Assembly: GCF_000004075.3 (NCBI RefSeq)
Contig: NC_026657.2
Location: 3,968,001-4,032,000, forward strand
Reading direction: 5' to 3'
Length of the DNA: 64,000 nt
Source: Cucumis sativus
Lineage: Eukaryota > Streptophyta > Magnoliopsida > Cucurbitales > Cucurbitaceae
Shown: one piece after another, positions 36,240-49,990 of the stretch
Numbering within the stretch: the first letter of the stretch is position 1
Layout of the letters: each line of letters opens with the position of its first letter
Program-made: the position numbers and the translations under genes
The notes under the pieces: generated by a model
Told to the model about the DNA's origin: nothing
What the model saw: only the letters and a program-made list of their open reading frames with translations
The model's database searches: none

Positions 36240-39200
36240 ACTGTACCAAAATTAACTAAATTATTTATAAAATATCGAGTTTATGTCCTAAACATAAATA
36301 AATTATTATATTTTTAAAAAAAATTAAAAATGATATCATTTCAAATCATTTTTCTAAAAACGTGAGATTTTTGTCACTTTCAAGATGAATTAGTATTTAT
36401 ATTTTAAAATTTCTTTTCAAAAACGAATTTGACACTTTGATCTCCGTATAAATTAAACGAGAAATTTTGAAGGGAGGTAAGAATATAGATGAAAAAGTCA
36501 TGTCAATTCTCGTGTACATCTCTATTTAATGGGTTGTGGTTACTGGTTGGCTTGTTTTTTTTCTTTCTCTATTTTTTGTGTCTACCTTTGTTCCACTCTA
36601 TGATCGTTTCTATTTTTATGTCTTGTCTTATTGATAAATTATCAAATTTGGGACTAACTAAAGCTTGGTATGTGCTCTAAACTAATTGAGCAAATAAGTT
36701 GGCAAATCATGATGATGTCACGTGTTTGCATTGTAACCATTGGATCAAATAAAATGTTTGACCTAATGTGGTATTAATGTTAGGCTTGATTACAAAAATA
36801 TTTTAATTTGGCTCAAAGTCCAACTAAGCCCAAAATTTAGTTAATTGGTTTGATGGTCAAATCCATAAATCAATCAAGCTCAAATTCACTAAGTCTTTTC
36901 GCTCACATCAAAACACTAATAAGTAGAGTTTTCTTTTTTTTTTCTTTTTTGAAAAGGAAGTACAATTTGGGGTGGAAAATTGAACTCGATATCTCTTGTT
37001 CTCGAAAACATAAAGATGTCATTACGCTAAGCTCATATGTGGGCTAAGTAGAGAAGCTCTCACGAAAGGGTTCAAAATTTCTCGATTCTAAACAACCAAA
37101 GAAAACTCTCAACAATAATTAAAGTCACTATAAGAATAGAAAGTCCACGCACTCAACTTTCCGTATAAGAGATCGAATATATTTTACTTGTGTTTCTGTA
37201 AATAAAATTAATATTAGTGTGCATACGTACTCCACAATCTGTCTTTCACTTCATTCTGAACATTTTTTTTACGAGATTATAATCAAAATCTCTTTTAATA
37301 TGTTTTACGTGTGTTTCTATTCAAAATCTCAACAAAACTTTACCAGGAATCAATCGAGATTTGTAATTATAGGGTTTCTATTCTTGAACTCGTCAGTTCT
37401 CAGGGTACATGTCCACCGATATTAAAAACTAGAGTTATTCTATCCAAAAACTCGGTCTAACTCGAGGTAACCTTCCATCAGGATTCATACCTAAATCAAC
37501 TCTGTTTTTTTATCCTAAATGATCTCGAGGGAACTTTGCTCCAAGTTTGAAAACTTAAATCCTTTTGTTTTTAATCCTGAGTGATCTTGGGAGAACTTTG
37601 TCTTGAGTTTTAAAGTAATTGAGCATGTGATAATATAAATAAAAAAAATGAGTTATGGTACATATCTTGTTCAACTCAACATGCAACACATTGTGTTTCC
37701 TTTCTTAAAGAGAAGTGTATTAATTAACTTAATTGATAATCATGATTCTCCATCCCTATATTAATAAGTTCATGGTGGTTGAGTTGAATTAATGGCAAAA
37801 TTTGAGAATATAAGTTGGGTAGTTGTTGGTTAACTTGTTTTCTTTATTCCATTCACTATCTTTCGTATTAATATTATATATAACCAACTTTCTCATTAAT
37901 TATATTGGTTCAATCTCTTTCTAATCAATATTTAATAAATAAGTTTTTTCTTATAAGTTTATGATCAATCGTCTGTAGGTAATATGAATTGAGCCTAGGT
38001 AGTGACCAAGATAAATGATAAAATGAAATGCGCAATAAAATTGAAATGCATACGCCGTCGTCTGTGAATGTGGTTGGTGTTAGCGCTCTCGAGCTTCAGA
38101 TTTCACAAATAACCATAAACCGTAAACTTAAAACAAAGTCTTAAACTATCAAATGGTTCAAAGTTAGTTACCTCTACAGATTTAAGCTTGAGATACACTA
38201 CGTAAGGTTTGTCGTTCAAAAACGAGTCGATCTAAGAAAGTTTGAGAGCAAAAACGTTAAAACTTGGTCGAAATGAGAAGCTTGATTTCACAAAACTGAA
38301 TATCAAACGTTCGGGGAACCAATGGTGTTTTAATAATTTTAGCCTAGCCTTTATTTTGAATTTTAAAAACAAAACAAAAAATCTCGGGAACAAGTCCGAC
38401 CGATATTGCTCGAGAAAACAAGAAAATGAGAGTTTTTTAAGAATGTATTACTTTTGAAATATAAAACCGAAACTGTGTCATTTTTTACCGTTCTACCAAA
38501 AAAAATAGGATAACTAAACATTGAAAATTTAAAAGTAAAAATACGGTAAAGTGTAGGTAATTGCAACCCCTATTAAAGAACAATTCCAAAGTAATAATGA
38601 GTTATATACAAAATTTAAATGTTCCTTATGACAAGGGTCTTATGTGAAATGCAAATCCCTTCAACCATATCTCTATCATGCCAAAAATCATCCACATTTC
38701 AAACTCAAAACAACACAGAAGACAAACCAAGAAAAGGAAAAGAGAAAAGATCACACATACCAAGCAAAGAAAAACAGTAAAAAAACAAACCACTACAGAA
38801 GGCCAACGATCTCCTCAAACTAAGAAGCAACACGAGCACGTACAATAGCAACCATAAGCCACACAAGCACAAAAGCATCACAAGAAGAGCTCCGTCCAAC
38901 CAACAATTCCGCTTCTGCCAAATAAAATAAATAATAGCAGGCTACAATGTACCTGACACCCTTTTCCAACCCAACCTTACAAACCCTTTGCAACTCAATC
39001 CACCACTTAGACACCCATCCCACCCAACACCCAACCACTAAAGATACACCCAAAGAACAAATGATCCCAAGACTCAACTTCTCCACACATATCTCTACCA
39101 TGTCTAAATTCATCAACATTTGAAACTTCTCATTTTGAATTCTCCAAATCTAAAAACCATTTGTTCAAAACATTTTCAATCAAAGTCCCCACTTTCAAAA

Positions 39201-39750
39201 CTATCATTTGAAAACATACTCATTCTCATTCGCAAAATCCACTTGAAAACATAACAAACATGAATTTGTTGGAGAAAACGTGTTCCCATTGCAAGGTTAT
39301 CATATTCATTCTTCATTGATCGCATTTAAAATTTTAAATTTATATGAATTGTTCATCCTCATTACTCTGATCGAAGACTAATAATGAATTGTTACCAAAA
39401 TTTGATGCATCCTTGAACATGGAGCATGTTCAACTCGATTATTAATTGAAACAACAAATACTACGAGAGATTTTAAGTTCAAGAATTAAGTAACAGACTT
39501 TAAATACAAATTGAAAGTTAAAGAAGAATAAAACTAGTGAATAACAATTTTAGTTAAGATAGTTTGATTAAACAGATATACCATCCAAATGGATTTAAAT
39601 CTTTTCACTCTTCTTCATTCAAATCCTACTCTTCTTTTAAGAATTATTTGTTAACTTCATTTCACATTTCTAATCATCAATTTTTTTTAAGCTATACATC
39701 ACTTTCCCAAATCAATTCAACTTTTTTCCATTAGTATAAAAAAAGTTTAC
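36240..39750. other. Intergenic region between MAP65 3' end and LIP5 5' end
   Basis: AT-rich, mostly without features. A LINE fragment lies at 38.7-39.1 kb. Short open frames at 36489-36680, 36850-37047 and 38242-38457 show no family signature. Confidence 0.5.
38705..39119 (-). pseudogene. LINE reverse-transcriptase zinc-binding (zf-RVT) fragment
   Basis: On the minus strand, one frame reads MCGEVESWDHLFFGCIFS (about 39090-39030), the Cys/His pattern of the zf-RVT domain of plant LINEs. The next part is recognisable in another frame (YIVACYYLFYLAE..IVRARVAS), which fits the stretch usually reading IxxxWxERNxR..VRARV, so at least one frameshift separates the two. Truncated relic. Confidence 0.55.
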
Positions 39751-40176
39751 AATAATTCATTTCGAGGAATCTGTCTGCATATTGGCTTGGCAGAGCTCTA
39801 GCAAAGCATCATCGATTGGCAAAGATGTATTAAGCCATACAAAACAGAAACCACAACATTAGAGAGTCTAATTGAACTAGATTAGTGAAAACCAAAAAGA
39901 ACTCGCCCATGGAGGACTTAACTAAATGCAGAAAGAGCTGTATTGCCCCCCATTTCTGGACACTAGAGTACAAAGATTTAGGACAAAATAACTACTAATA
40001 TTAACCCACAAACCTTCCAACTTCTAACATACACAACAACTACAAAGAACATCCCACTCTCCCATCATTAAATTTCGTTATTTTGTGGAACATCTCCACT
40101 ACCAGCACCAACTACAAATATTACACATGGTATTATATAGCCCTATTTTATCAGTACTTCTCTTCTATTTCTCTTC
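39750..40176 (-). other. Likely 3' untranslated region of MAP65
   Basis: The stretch after the MAP65 stop codon (40177-40179) has mixed composition, without repeats, and could hold the transcript end. The poly(A) site was not located. Confidence 0.35.
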
Positions 40177-43100
40177 TCATGGTGAAGCTGAAACAGGCTC
40201 CGTACCTGAAATGTGTGAGCCAGAGTCATCTTTCGAAATTGCGTCGTATTTCACCGGTGTCATTGGTCTCATACTGTCTCTTTTGCTATCTTTGTTCATT
40301 GATCTAGATCCATTTTGATTAAGCGATAACCGTCTGCTGCTAGGTGTTCCGTTTGCAGCTCCATTCGCACGAGCTCCCCCTGCCTTCTTTGTAGCAATGG
40401 TTCGAACAGGGCTAGGCCTTGAATTGGTGATGATCTCTGGGTCTGTGGTTTGCTGATCGTGGAATTTTTTGTGGTCCTGCAAAGTCCGAAGTAGGAGTCC
40501 GCAGAAAAGAGGGTCTTTAGTTGAGGCAATGTCAAACCGAAAGTAACATGTACATGAATAAGTGCATATATATATGTACATAAGAGGTTTAATTTACCCT
40601 CAGTCGTCGTTTTTCTTCCTCTCTTTCATGCCTGAGCATAGTGTATTCGTCTAGCATAGCAAGGAGAGGAACACCGTCGTAAATAAACGAGATGCCACGA
40701 TCTTCCTCCCAAGCCCGAGTTTTGGCAATTAAAGTGTCAACAAGAGCTATATAACCAAGCCATCAAGAAGAGCCAAGCATTAATATCCAGGGATCGTAAG
40801 GAGAGTATTGAAGTTCTCGTATGTATTTACAACAAACCTGGAATTTTGTTAACCAGAATTCTAGCTTTCTCTGCACGTTTGAGATTCAAATGAGCCCCTC
40901 TGCTAGCATTGTACCTATTATCATCCTGCAAGGTGACGCCACAATGGTGTCAAAACATAACACAACACAACACAAGTCCAGTATTTTTGAGAAATTAGAA
41001 GTATTAGCATATACATTTTAGTCTGAGCCTATAGGAATGGCATTCAAAGTTTCAACTGTGAAACTGACATGATGTATATGTTGCTAATCCTTTGCACTTT
41101 TATCAACAATGGTAACTTGGTAAGAAGTAAAATTAATTGCAAGTTTTCCAGTTTTTTTTTTTTTTTTAAAGCAAGTCCACGTTTTAGATCTGTGAATTTA
41201 CAAACTGCAGCCATACAGAAACGAATCTTCCATGGCTGATTCAACATACTGCTAGGCATTGAAATCTATAACAAGTGTTGGATATTATGGGTTTGTGTAC
41301 AATTAGAAAAAAAATCATATGTCCAGCCATGTTCAGTAAATAAAAATTTCAAGTTTTCAACTATATTCTAATAAAATCCATGTTAAAACTGAAGCAGTTC
41401 AGGGAATATGAAATGGCAATTCCACAGAAAATTATAAACTGCCAATCAGTTTATGGTTCCCTGAAACTGAATTTACATAGACAAATCAACGTAATCGCAA
41501 GTTTTTATAATAGCGATTTTTTTTAATATCATAGCAGAAAAGGACAAGTACCCGATTGTAGTCTTCCAGCCAGCTCTCTTCTTCACAAGCTAACATCCAT
41601 TTTTCAACCTTGTCTAGTATTTCTTTCCTGCTGAGAACTTCTTCTTTGGCCTTTGTTATTTGATCGTCCATGTCATCCAATAATTCAGCCGGCTCGACAT
41701 TACCAGAATCAATGAGTGCCATAATTTTTTCTCGAGCTGCCTCCGGGTCTATTTCTATGTGAGCGTGAGAAAATATCTCTTCAAGTTCAGATTGTTTCTT
41801 GAAAGCAATTTCCTTCATCCTACTAGCCTTAAGTTGATCAAGCCTCTCAACCTCCACCTCAGCCTTATAAATTTAACATGTAGAACAAAAAAAAATGTCA
41901 ACAGCCACATCTATTCAAATTTACTGCGTGATATCTACAGAATACTCAAATACCTGCTCAATCAAATCAAGAGCAAGAGCCCCTGGGACAGTCACTTCAT
42001 CTACTGATGCTGATATATTACACGTGACATGGTCAAATAAACTTCTTTCTTCTGAAGGGGTATCCATCAAATTCCAAAGATCAATCAGCTGAGTTGCCAA
42101 TTCTTGAAGCTGTATAAGACAAAATACAAAATAATTCAATGTTAAAAAGCTCCAAATAAACAAGTTAACTGAAGTACATAGTACTTCACCATGGCAATAT
42201 CACAACATCATAATCTAGAGGTCGAAATAATGCAAGCTCTAGTATGAATGAGAATGTACACAATAAATGTTATCTTTACCCCCCAACACCTGACAGATAC
42301 AGGTGTTGTTGAAATATAGTAGAGTGGCCCATGCATTGGTTCAAGCTCTAAAAAGCTCAAGTTTCCCATTCATTGCTATATGTACTAGTTGCAAATAAAG
42401 GAGGAAAGTTAACCGGTTCAAGCTCTAAAAAGCTGAAGTTTCCAATAAATTGATATATGTACTAGTTGCAAATAAAGGAGAAAAGACATACCCAGCTAAG
42501 AAACAGTCAGAGCGTATGGCATGCCTCTGCTCCCATTTTAATGTTGACTAAAGCAATAAATTCATTCTCGATGCAATACACAGGTATTCTAATTCTAATT
42601 TCATTTTAAAGATAAAAATGAGAGATACATTTTTGTGGGAAGATTTAAGATTTTAAACTAGTTGAATAATCTGAAGAAAAAAAGTTCATTTAAATATCCT
42701 TTCAATCATGATTGATACAGATTCTAATGTATAGGTTTTGCATGTTTTCACATTTTGCACCAGGGAAGCAAAGCAAATGTAATTTTGAAATTTTCTTCTT
42801 TAGAGTGTGTTTGAAACTACTTCTTCAGTAAATTTGGAGGATCTAGAGTGTTAATCAAAGAATCTAAAGTGTTTGGTAATGAATAAAAATCACTTGCATA
42901 ATCATCATCTTGGTTTTGAATCCTTTTTTGAAGAAACGTTTTGAAGTTGATTATCAAAAAAATAAATATAATGTGGTCTGAAGTTGATTATCCAAAAAAA
43001 TGAATATAATGTGGTTGATTGTGAATCACTTTATGATTAATTTAGCATTTGTAGAATCACTCCGAATGTAGGCAAGCAAATGAACTTTTGATTAGAGAAA

Positions 43101-44229
43101 ACACGAATGTTTTGGTTATAACAATTTTTATAAGTAGCATTTTAATAAAAATGAATATTCTTAAAAAGTATTCAAATTAGAAGGTGCTCCATAAATAAAC
43201 CCAGAATATTAAATTTACCTTATGTAGCCTTTGCTTTTTATCTTCTTTCAGCGCTAAGACCATCTTTGCCAGCTTGGATAAAGTATCATTGCTAATGCTT
43301 TTAGATTGCACACCAGTTGCATCATTTAAGCTTGGGTGAACCTCGGTTACAGTGGCAAAGAAATCAATTCCAAGGACAGCACACAGATCATGCACAGTGC
43401 TCACAAATTCAAGAACTTTGTGCAACCTATCACTCTGTTCATATTTGAATATTGGATCAAATATTGGCGTGATGAAGGAAGAAATAAAAATAAAAATAAA
43501 TTGCACCCCATAATAGAACTTCACCTTTTCCTTCTGCAGTTCCTGAAGTTGGCAATGGTATTCATCAAGCTTTTCTACCGAAAGTTGAGATTCATCTACT
43601 ACTGGATTCTCGCTAAGGTTTAAACTCCCAGCAATCTCCCCACATATTTTCTGAATCTCTGATTGTACATCAAAAAATTCCTTAACCCTCTGCTCTTTCT
43701 GTTTCCAAAGCTTTTCCAGAGCTGGAGCTATGGCGGCAAGCTGTTCTTTGATTGTTCCAGAAGCCTTCTCAGGCTGTAATTAAAAGAAGAGAATAGAGCT
43801 TGATATGAATCACCAAACAACGCATCAGCATTGTCTCAGATATAAAAGGGGTCATATAAATTATTTACTCACAAATTCAGAAAAACTTTTTTCACCAAGA
43901 GCAGATAGAAGACTGGAAAGCTCATGCTTTGCATCTGATAAAGACTGCAAAAGTTTTGCCCTTGACTTATCAGCTAGCTCCACTTTCCTTTTGTAGACAT
44001 CCAAACATTCTTGATCTATCTGAAGCAGCATTTTATCTCGTTCCTCATCAGTTTCACCAACTTCATCCCAAATTTCCTAAGATAGTCTTTGGTCAGTCCA
44101 TAAAAATTTTTAAGATGAAATAGAGGAAGCAAAAGATCAACAGCGTGATTTATTTACTTGTAGTTTCTGCAGTAGGGTACCACATGTGGTTTCTCCTTGA
44201 AGAGGAATTTGTGTATCCGCTACCGCCAT
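40177..44229 (-). CDS. MAP65: 65-kDa microtubule-associated protein (MAP65/Ase1/PRC1)
   Basis: Nine coding exons, in gene order: 44229-44158, 44076-43873, 43773-43525, 43434-43219, 42109-41954, 41863-41552, 40925-40838, 40746-40598, 40476-40177; 581 residues against about 587 in Arabidopsis MAP65-1. The N-terminal two thirds are coiled-coil and spectrin-like helices used for antiparallel dimers ([17 protein letters not shown]). The microtubule-binding core is highly conserved: [72 protein letters not shown]. The C-terminal 100 residues are basic and disordered, with S/T-P sites ([16 protein letters not shown]) that could be targets of mitotic kinases. The closest subgroup appears to be MAP65-1/2/8. 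Bundles microtubules in the cortex and phragmoplast (family knowledge). Confidence 0.95.
42338..42490. repeat. 77-bp tandem duplication in MAP65 intron 4
   Basis: The unit GGTTCAAGCTCTAAAAAGCT ... ATATGTACTAGTTGCAAATA AAGGAG occurs at 42338 and again at 42415 with a few changes. Confidence 0.8.
42800..43100. repeat. Non-autonomous repeat with internal 38-bp duplication in MAP65 intron 4
   Basis: Starts GAGTGTGTTTGAAACTACTT, a phrase common at the ends of short cucurbit transposons, and contains AATCACTT words typical of the same group. Inside, GAAGTTGATTATCAAAAAAA TAAATATAATGTGGT is duplicated at about 42946-43015. The right end was not found. Confidence 0.4.
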
Positions 44230-44257
44230 TCACAAATCTGTTAACTTCACACCTTTA

Positions 44258-45383
44258 TCTGCATCAATCAAACTCTCAAAGTTAGGTTCTGTGCATGAAA
44301 CCATGCAATGTTAATCCTGGAGATCACATCACCCCCACACATTTCACATGTTTTGAATCTTGATGCCATTTTAAAAAAAAAAGGTATATGAGAGACTGGA
44401 ACCACAGTACCAAAACATAGTGGCCAAACAATTTCTATAAACATATATATCTCTGTGCATAAAGCATGGCATGTGTATATGGATGAGAGAGAGAGAAAGA
44501 GGGAGCATTCATAAACTTAACTTACAATTCATCAAACTGACCGATTAACAATTCCTTCTACTCATAACCCAAGAGCTAGAAATTATTCTTATTCTAAGTT
44601 GAAATAAGTAGTTCATCTCATTTAAACGCACTTAATCAACCAAATAGACTCCAACACAGTCCCCCACCACAACAATTCACTCTGGGTTTTTAAGAATTAA
44701 GTCAGAAAAAGGTACGAATCTCAAATTTCGCAAATTCACAAAAATCGCAGAACCACAACAAACATTAAACCCTATATTTCATAAAACCAAGAGCAAGAAA
44801 GAATCGGGGACACTCCGCACTCTCACAGTAGAGACATAGTACAATCACATTCCAGGAGGAAGAACATGAAAATTCAACTGAAACCCATGTATGAAAATTA
44901 GAACGGCCATTGAGAAAAATGGCCACTAAAATCATCCTCGAAGCCAATGCTTCTGTGAATACAGCTTCAGATCTACAAATACTCCCATTCCATCAAAGAG
45001 TTCCCACGATTAACACGACCGACGTAAGTCATTCCACCAAAGGTAAAAAATCAGTCCAAAAAAAAAAAAACAAATTAAACCAGCTCAAGCAAGCTAGAGA
45101 CCACAAAAAAAACCCCTCATTACCAAAACCCACAACCATAAACACAAAATCACAAATGCATATTACGCAACAACAAATACCCGATCCTAAACCCTACATT
45201 TCAGAGAATTAAGAATCTACAACACCCGGATCTCAGTCATTACCAGATTCCACCAATCACATTCCAGGAAAAAAAAAAAAACAGAGCAAAGACGTTGAAA
45301 GAAAGAAAACCCAGATACAGTAACTCAAACCCATGACTAGCATTAGCGGCAAAAGAATCAAACAAAGAAAAAAAAATCAATAC
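44258..45383 (-). other. Inferred leader intron and 5' leader of MAP65
   Basis: The CT-rich stretch at 45384-45610 read on the minus strand (TCTCTCACACTCTCTCTG and so on) looks like a plant 5' leader and ends at a good donor, ATCTGG|GTATTG. A good acceptor, TTGATGCAG, ends at 44259, 29 bases before the ATG at 44229. Together they define a 1.1-kb intron (44259-45383) in the leader. Shown by sequence signals only. Confidence 0.55.
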
Positions 45384-45630
45384 CCAGATCTTGGAAGAAG
45401 CAAAAAATGTATTCAGATCTACAAGAAAAGAGAACTTGTACTGTAAGTGTTGGTGATTGTGGATGTGAGTGATGAAAAGTATAATAACTATGAGAGAACA
45501 GAGAAATGGAGAGAGGAGAGAGAGAGAAGAATACAGAGAGAGTGTGAGAGACAACAATCCAGAGCATGCAGATTAGAGGAGAAAATGATGGATGGGAAGG
45601 GAGGAGGGTTGGGGGTTTGGTAATGGGACC

Positions 45631-45638
45631 CTTAAATA
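45631..45638 (-). promoter_or_regulatory. Candidate TATA-like box of MAP65
   Basis: TATTTAAG on the minus strand lies about 20-40 bases ahead of the CT-rich leader stretch. Weak evidence. Confidence 0.35.
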
Positions 45639-47054
45639 CAAACAATATCCAATTGTTTCAACATTATATATCATAATTAATTAATTTTTTCTTTTATGTA
45701 ATCACCCTTAATTACCAAAGTGACACTCTCACTATACAATCAATACTCATTAACATATCATAATGCTACCCTCCGCCTCTCTCAATAATCAATATCAAAA
45801 TTGCTCAAAATATGAACATAACATAACAACTCATAAATAAGTAAATAATAATAAACTAATACACAATACTTTTTAATTATAGAATTTAAAATTTGGTTAT
45901 ATTTTGTAAATATTTGTTTTTATTATAAAATATTTTTTAAAAAATTATTCGGATTCATAGAAAGAGAAAGATTTGTTGTGAATTGTCATGTGGCCTATCC
46001 CCACTCCCTATCTCATTTCTTAATCACAATTCCCTTCTCTTCAATGATACCTATTATCTTTTCTTTCTAATTTATTTTTTTCCTTTTTCATTCAAAGAAG
46101 GGTGATGGATTTCTAACCAACTAACTTTTTCTTTTTAATTTTAGGTTTAACTAAAATAAATGAAAAACAATATACTTTATTTAGCATACTACATTGAAAC
46201 AAAAACCAATAAGACAATAAACTAAAAATAAGAGTGGAACGAATCGATTCTCTAGTATAGTTTTTGAGCCACACCTTCCACAACTAAAAATTACAACTAT
46301 GAAATGATAATTCATTTGAAGATATAATTTTTTGAAAAATTGCTTCAAATGACAAAAACATTTAGAAAAATTAGTGATATCAGATAACTATCGTATGGTA
46401 ATCATAGGACTATCAGACGGTAACCATAGGACTAGAAGAAGATCATCACTTTTAAATTTGCTACTTTTGCATGTTCATAAAATGTTATAACATAAAGCTC
46501 TATTATCATAATTCTTTTTGCTATTTTTGTAAAAGTCCCTCATTTTTTTTACTGTTAATCCGTTGGAAACCAGGACACGGATTGTGATGATCTCGAATGA
46601 CATCAACGAAATCCTAAATTTTGTTTACTTTCCAAAACTACCATTAAATAGAAAGTTGTCGTAATATTAAATTCGGTACTGTAATAGATCATCACAATAT
46701 CTTAGCTTATTGTTATACAGATTTAAGTCTCAATTATTCGTTCTAATATATTTTTATATACTTATAGAATGAGAATTTGGACCATATTTTACCCATACAA
46801 TTCTCAATCTATAATTGGTTAATAAATACACATTTCCATTCATTCAAAGATATGTAATCAATTTAAATATAAAACTTGATTTATTAATTTAGACATATAT
46901 TTTCAATCCACAGGTTGAATTTTTGTTCTTATCTCCACCAACCCTATTGGCAAATTGGAGAAAAAAAATATATTTGTATGTTGTTTAATTTTATAATCGA
47001 AAGTTTCCATTTGTGTGGTGTTTAAATTTTAGTAAATATAGAATGATAAAGAAA

Positions 47055-47058
<4 letters not shown>

Positions 47059-47089
<31 letters not shown>
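47059..47089. repeat. AT microsatellite
   Basis: About 15 AT dinucleotides in a row. Confidence 0.95.
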
Positions 47090-47091
<2 letters not shown>

Positions 47092-48589
47092 AGATATTGT
47101 AAAAAAAACAACAAAATATTCACTTAAAAATTAAGTTTTTGTCTTTTTAATGGGTTTTTTAAAGTATAAATAGTTTTTTTTCTTTCTATCATTGAAAAAT
47201 ACCCAAAAAAAAAAAAATATAGTGAATTTGCTTTCTAAAATTATTATAAATTTAGTCCACAGTAACCTTTTACGACTTTTTCATATATAACAAAATGGTG
47301 GAAAAAAATTTGTAAGTTAGTCTGATTTTGCTATATTTAAAAATATTTTTAAGAATTTATTCTTTAAAATAAGTACTTTTTTTTTTCTTTTAACTACTTT
47401 TTGAAGTTTTGTCCAAAGCCCTAATGTCAAACAAAAGAAATCCACTTTTGACATTTCCCCCTTTAACAATTTAACCAATATTTCAAAAGTTACAGTAAAT
47501 AAATTAGCCATTATAGTTTCTACTGTTTTTCTTAGAGAATTTAAAAAAATAATCATTAATATATCTTTAAATCGTGAGAATTCAAAATTAAAATACAAAT
47601 GATTAAACATGACCAACACCAAACATTTAGAAATATATTAATTAATTTACGGTAGATGTTCTTCAAATTTTGTTTAAATAAAATGAAAGGTTAATATTTT
47701 AACTTGAAATATTTAGAAAACTTTGGATTTCACTAAATTGTTGAATAAAAAATTTAAAATTCAAAGACGGCATGCATAACACAACATAACTTACCAACAT
47801 TATTTAAATAAATTTGATGTGACATGACAACCCTTGTACATAAAATTTAGTAAATTTCAGTGGTCAATGTTATCATTAACATTTTTTAATGGATAATTCA
47901 CCATACATTTATCACACCTAAAATTGAGGTTATTTATGATTGTAATTTTTCTACCATGAGTTACCTCATTTATTTTTTAAAAAATAATTTGAATAGAAAA
48001 CTCTTTTATGTAAACTGTTTTTAAAAATAATTTTAAATTAAGAAAATTAAGAAGATAATTGTCTAAACTTATAGATGTAATGAAAGCTTATGATGAAAGT
48101 TTATTAATTTGAAGTAAAATAAAAAAAATGGGAAGAAGAAAAGTGTTTGAAGGACCCAAAGTTTGATTATTCCAAAATTGTGAATCTATCGTGAGGACAA
48201 AATTCTTGCAAGTTGGAAGTGAATGAAGGAAGGAATTTTTCTTTTATAACGTGCAATTCTGAAAAAAACAAAAGTTTAAAGGTATGAACAAAGAAATTAA
48301 CTCACTACCTTTTGTTTTTTTTTTATCTGTAAATTTGCATTTCATGTATATATTATTTTGTTCATTTATTACTATTCAATTTTATTCTAATAACCCATTT
48401 TCATTACTTGAAGATTTATAAAATTTGATTGAAAATAGAAACGAGGGAATGGAAAGCAAAAAGGGAACCACGGAATTAAGAAAATAGAATTAGAAAGAAG
48501 GTAACATTAAATAGGAAGTAGAATATTGGAGTGTTTGACTAACAATAATGGTGGGACTCTGGTTTGACAATTGATGGATGCTAAGGCCA

Positions 48590-48680
48590 TGTTTGTTGGT
48601 AGCTCTGGGTCCATTTACATCACCCATTATTACAACCACATTTAGGACATTTTTGCCTCATGCTACCGATCAAACCTAAG
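48590..48680. mobile_element. Possible very short inverted-repeat element
   Basis: The left end reads CCATGTTTGTTGGTAGCTCT and the right end CATGCTACCGATCAAACCTA; GTTTGTTGGTAGC and the complement of GCTACCGATCAAAC are near matches. About 90 bases long, GC-richer than its surroundings. Target duplication not identified. Confidence 0.35.
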
Positions 48681-49704
48681 AATTTTTGTTTCTTAACTAT
48701 TTTTCTTTTCTTTCTTTTAAAAATAATCACAAAACTTCTTTTCTAATGTAGGATGTGAACATTCCATCGATTTTACGTACTTAGATTAATTAATCCGACT
48801 TCTTTTAGTTGAGAGTACATGATCATACCCATTAACCTATCTCATCTCCAGATTTTATTTGTTATATATATGATACTATTCGTCATTGTAGCTAAAGTAT
48901 TGTCAAATGTAATTTCACTTCTTTTTGTTACATTGTTCTAGAAAGATATTCAAATTTTATTTCATTGTCGGTTTTACACAAATCTTACGTTGATATATGT
49001 AATTTTGTGGAGAAACATAACCAACGAAATATTAAAAAGTATACAAACAAATATGTTATGCAAGAGAAGTTTTAACTTCTTTTTTTTTTAAATTAACGAA
49101 TATTCATATACACTTTTTTTGAAATATTAGGTAAATATAGAACATTCTCGGATAGAAATCATATAAAACAATATATATCTAAACGATGTTGGATATAAGT
49201 AATTCTCGAGATTTATAATTTCAGACATTTAAAGATTTCATTATCTACTTTTAAAGAATAAAAAAATGGGTGTTTTTGTTGTGTTTTTTTTAAATAAATT
49301 AAATCATTAATACTACAAAATAGAGTAAATATTTTAAAATTTAGGTGGATGGAAATAGAATTTGGCCTTGAAAATATATAGTTGATTAAAGGGTTTAACA
49401 TGTGTGTTTGGTACTTTGATCTATAATGTGTAACATATTTTTATTTTATGTTGTGACCTTTGTCTTTGTTTTGCTATTATATTTTGTGTTGCCATTCTTA
49501 GATTTTGATATAAGAGTCTCATATACATGTGGGTTAGAGAAATTAATAAAATTATCAAATGGGTTTTTAAGTAAATTTAAGAATGAAAGTAATTATATCA
49601 AATAGGTTTTAAACTAAATTTAAGATTGAAATAAGTTTGATATCAAAATTTAGGTTAGATTCCTTATTTACAAATTAGGTTATTTCTAACTCATTCGTAA
49701 AATT

Positions 49705-49990
49705 ATTGGTAAATGACAAAATTGTTGAAAGTATTGACAAAATATAACAAAAATTTCAAATTCTATATCGACGCTAGATACAGATAAATTTCTATCAATG
49801 TGACTGATAAAATACTAGTAGAAGTTTATCAATATCTATCATTGATAGAATATGCAATTTTGTAAATGATTCATACTGAAAATAGCTCATTTTGAGTTTA
49901 TCGTGGTCTATCTGTATTATGATATACACATACAATAATGTGTTGTGGTCTATCGATCGCAATATTTTGTTATATTTATTTATAAATATT
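49705..49990. repeat. TCTATC-type short AT-rich repeat, copy H
   Basis: Contains AAAATATAACAAAAATTTCA, CAGATAAATTTCTATCAATG, CTATCATTGATAGAATATGC and an end CAATATTTTGTTATATTTAT. Inverted order of the ends fits the other copies. Confidence 0.5.

Noticed and set aside
45240..45645. Minus-strand open frames rich in Ser, Leu and Phe ahead of MAP65
   Set aside because: They are the translated CT-rich leader and its intron.
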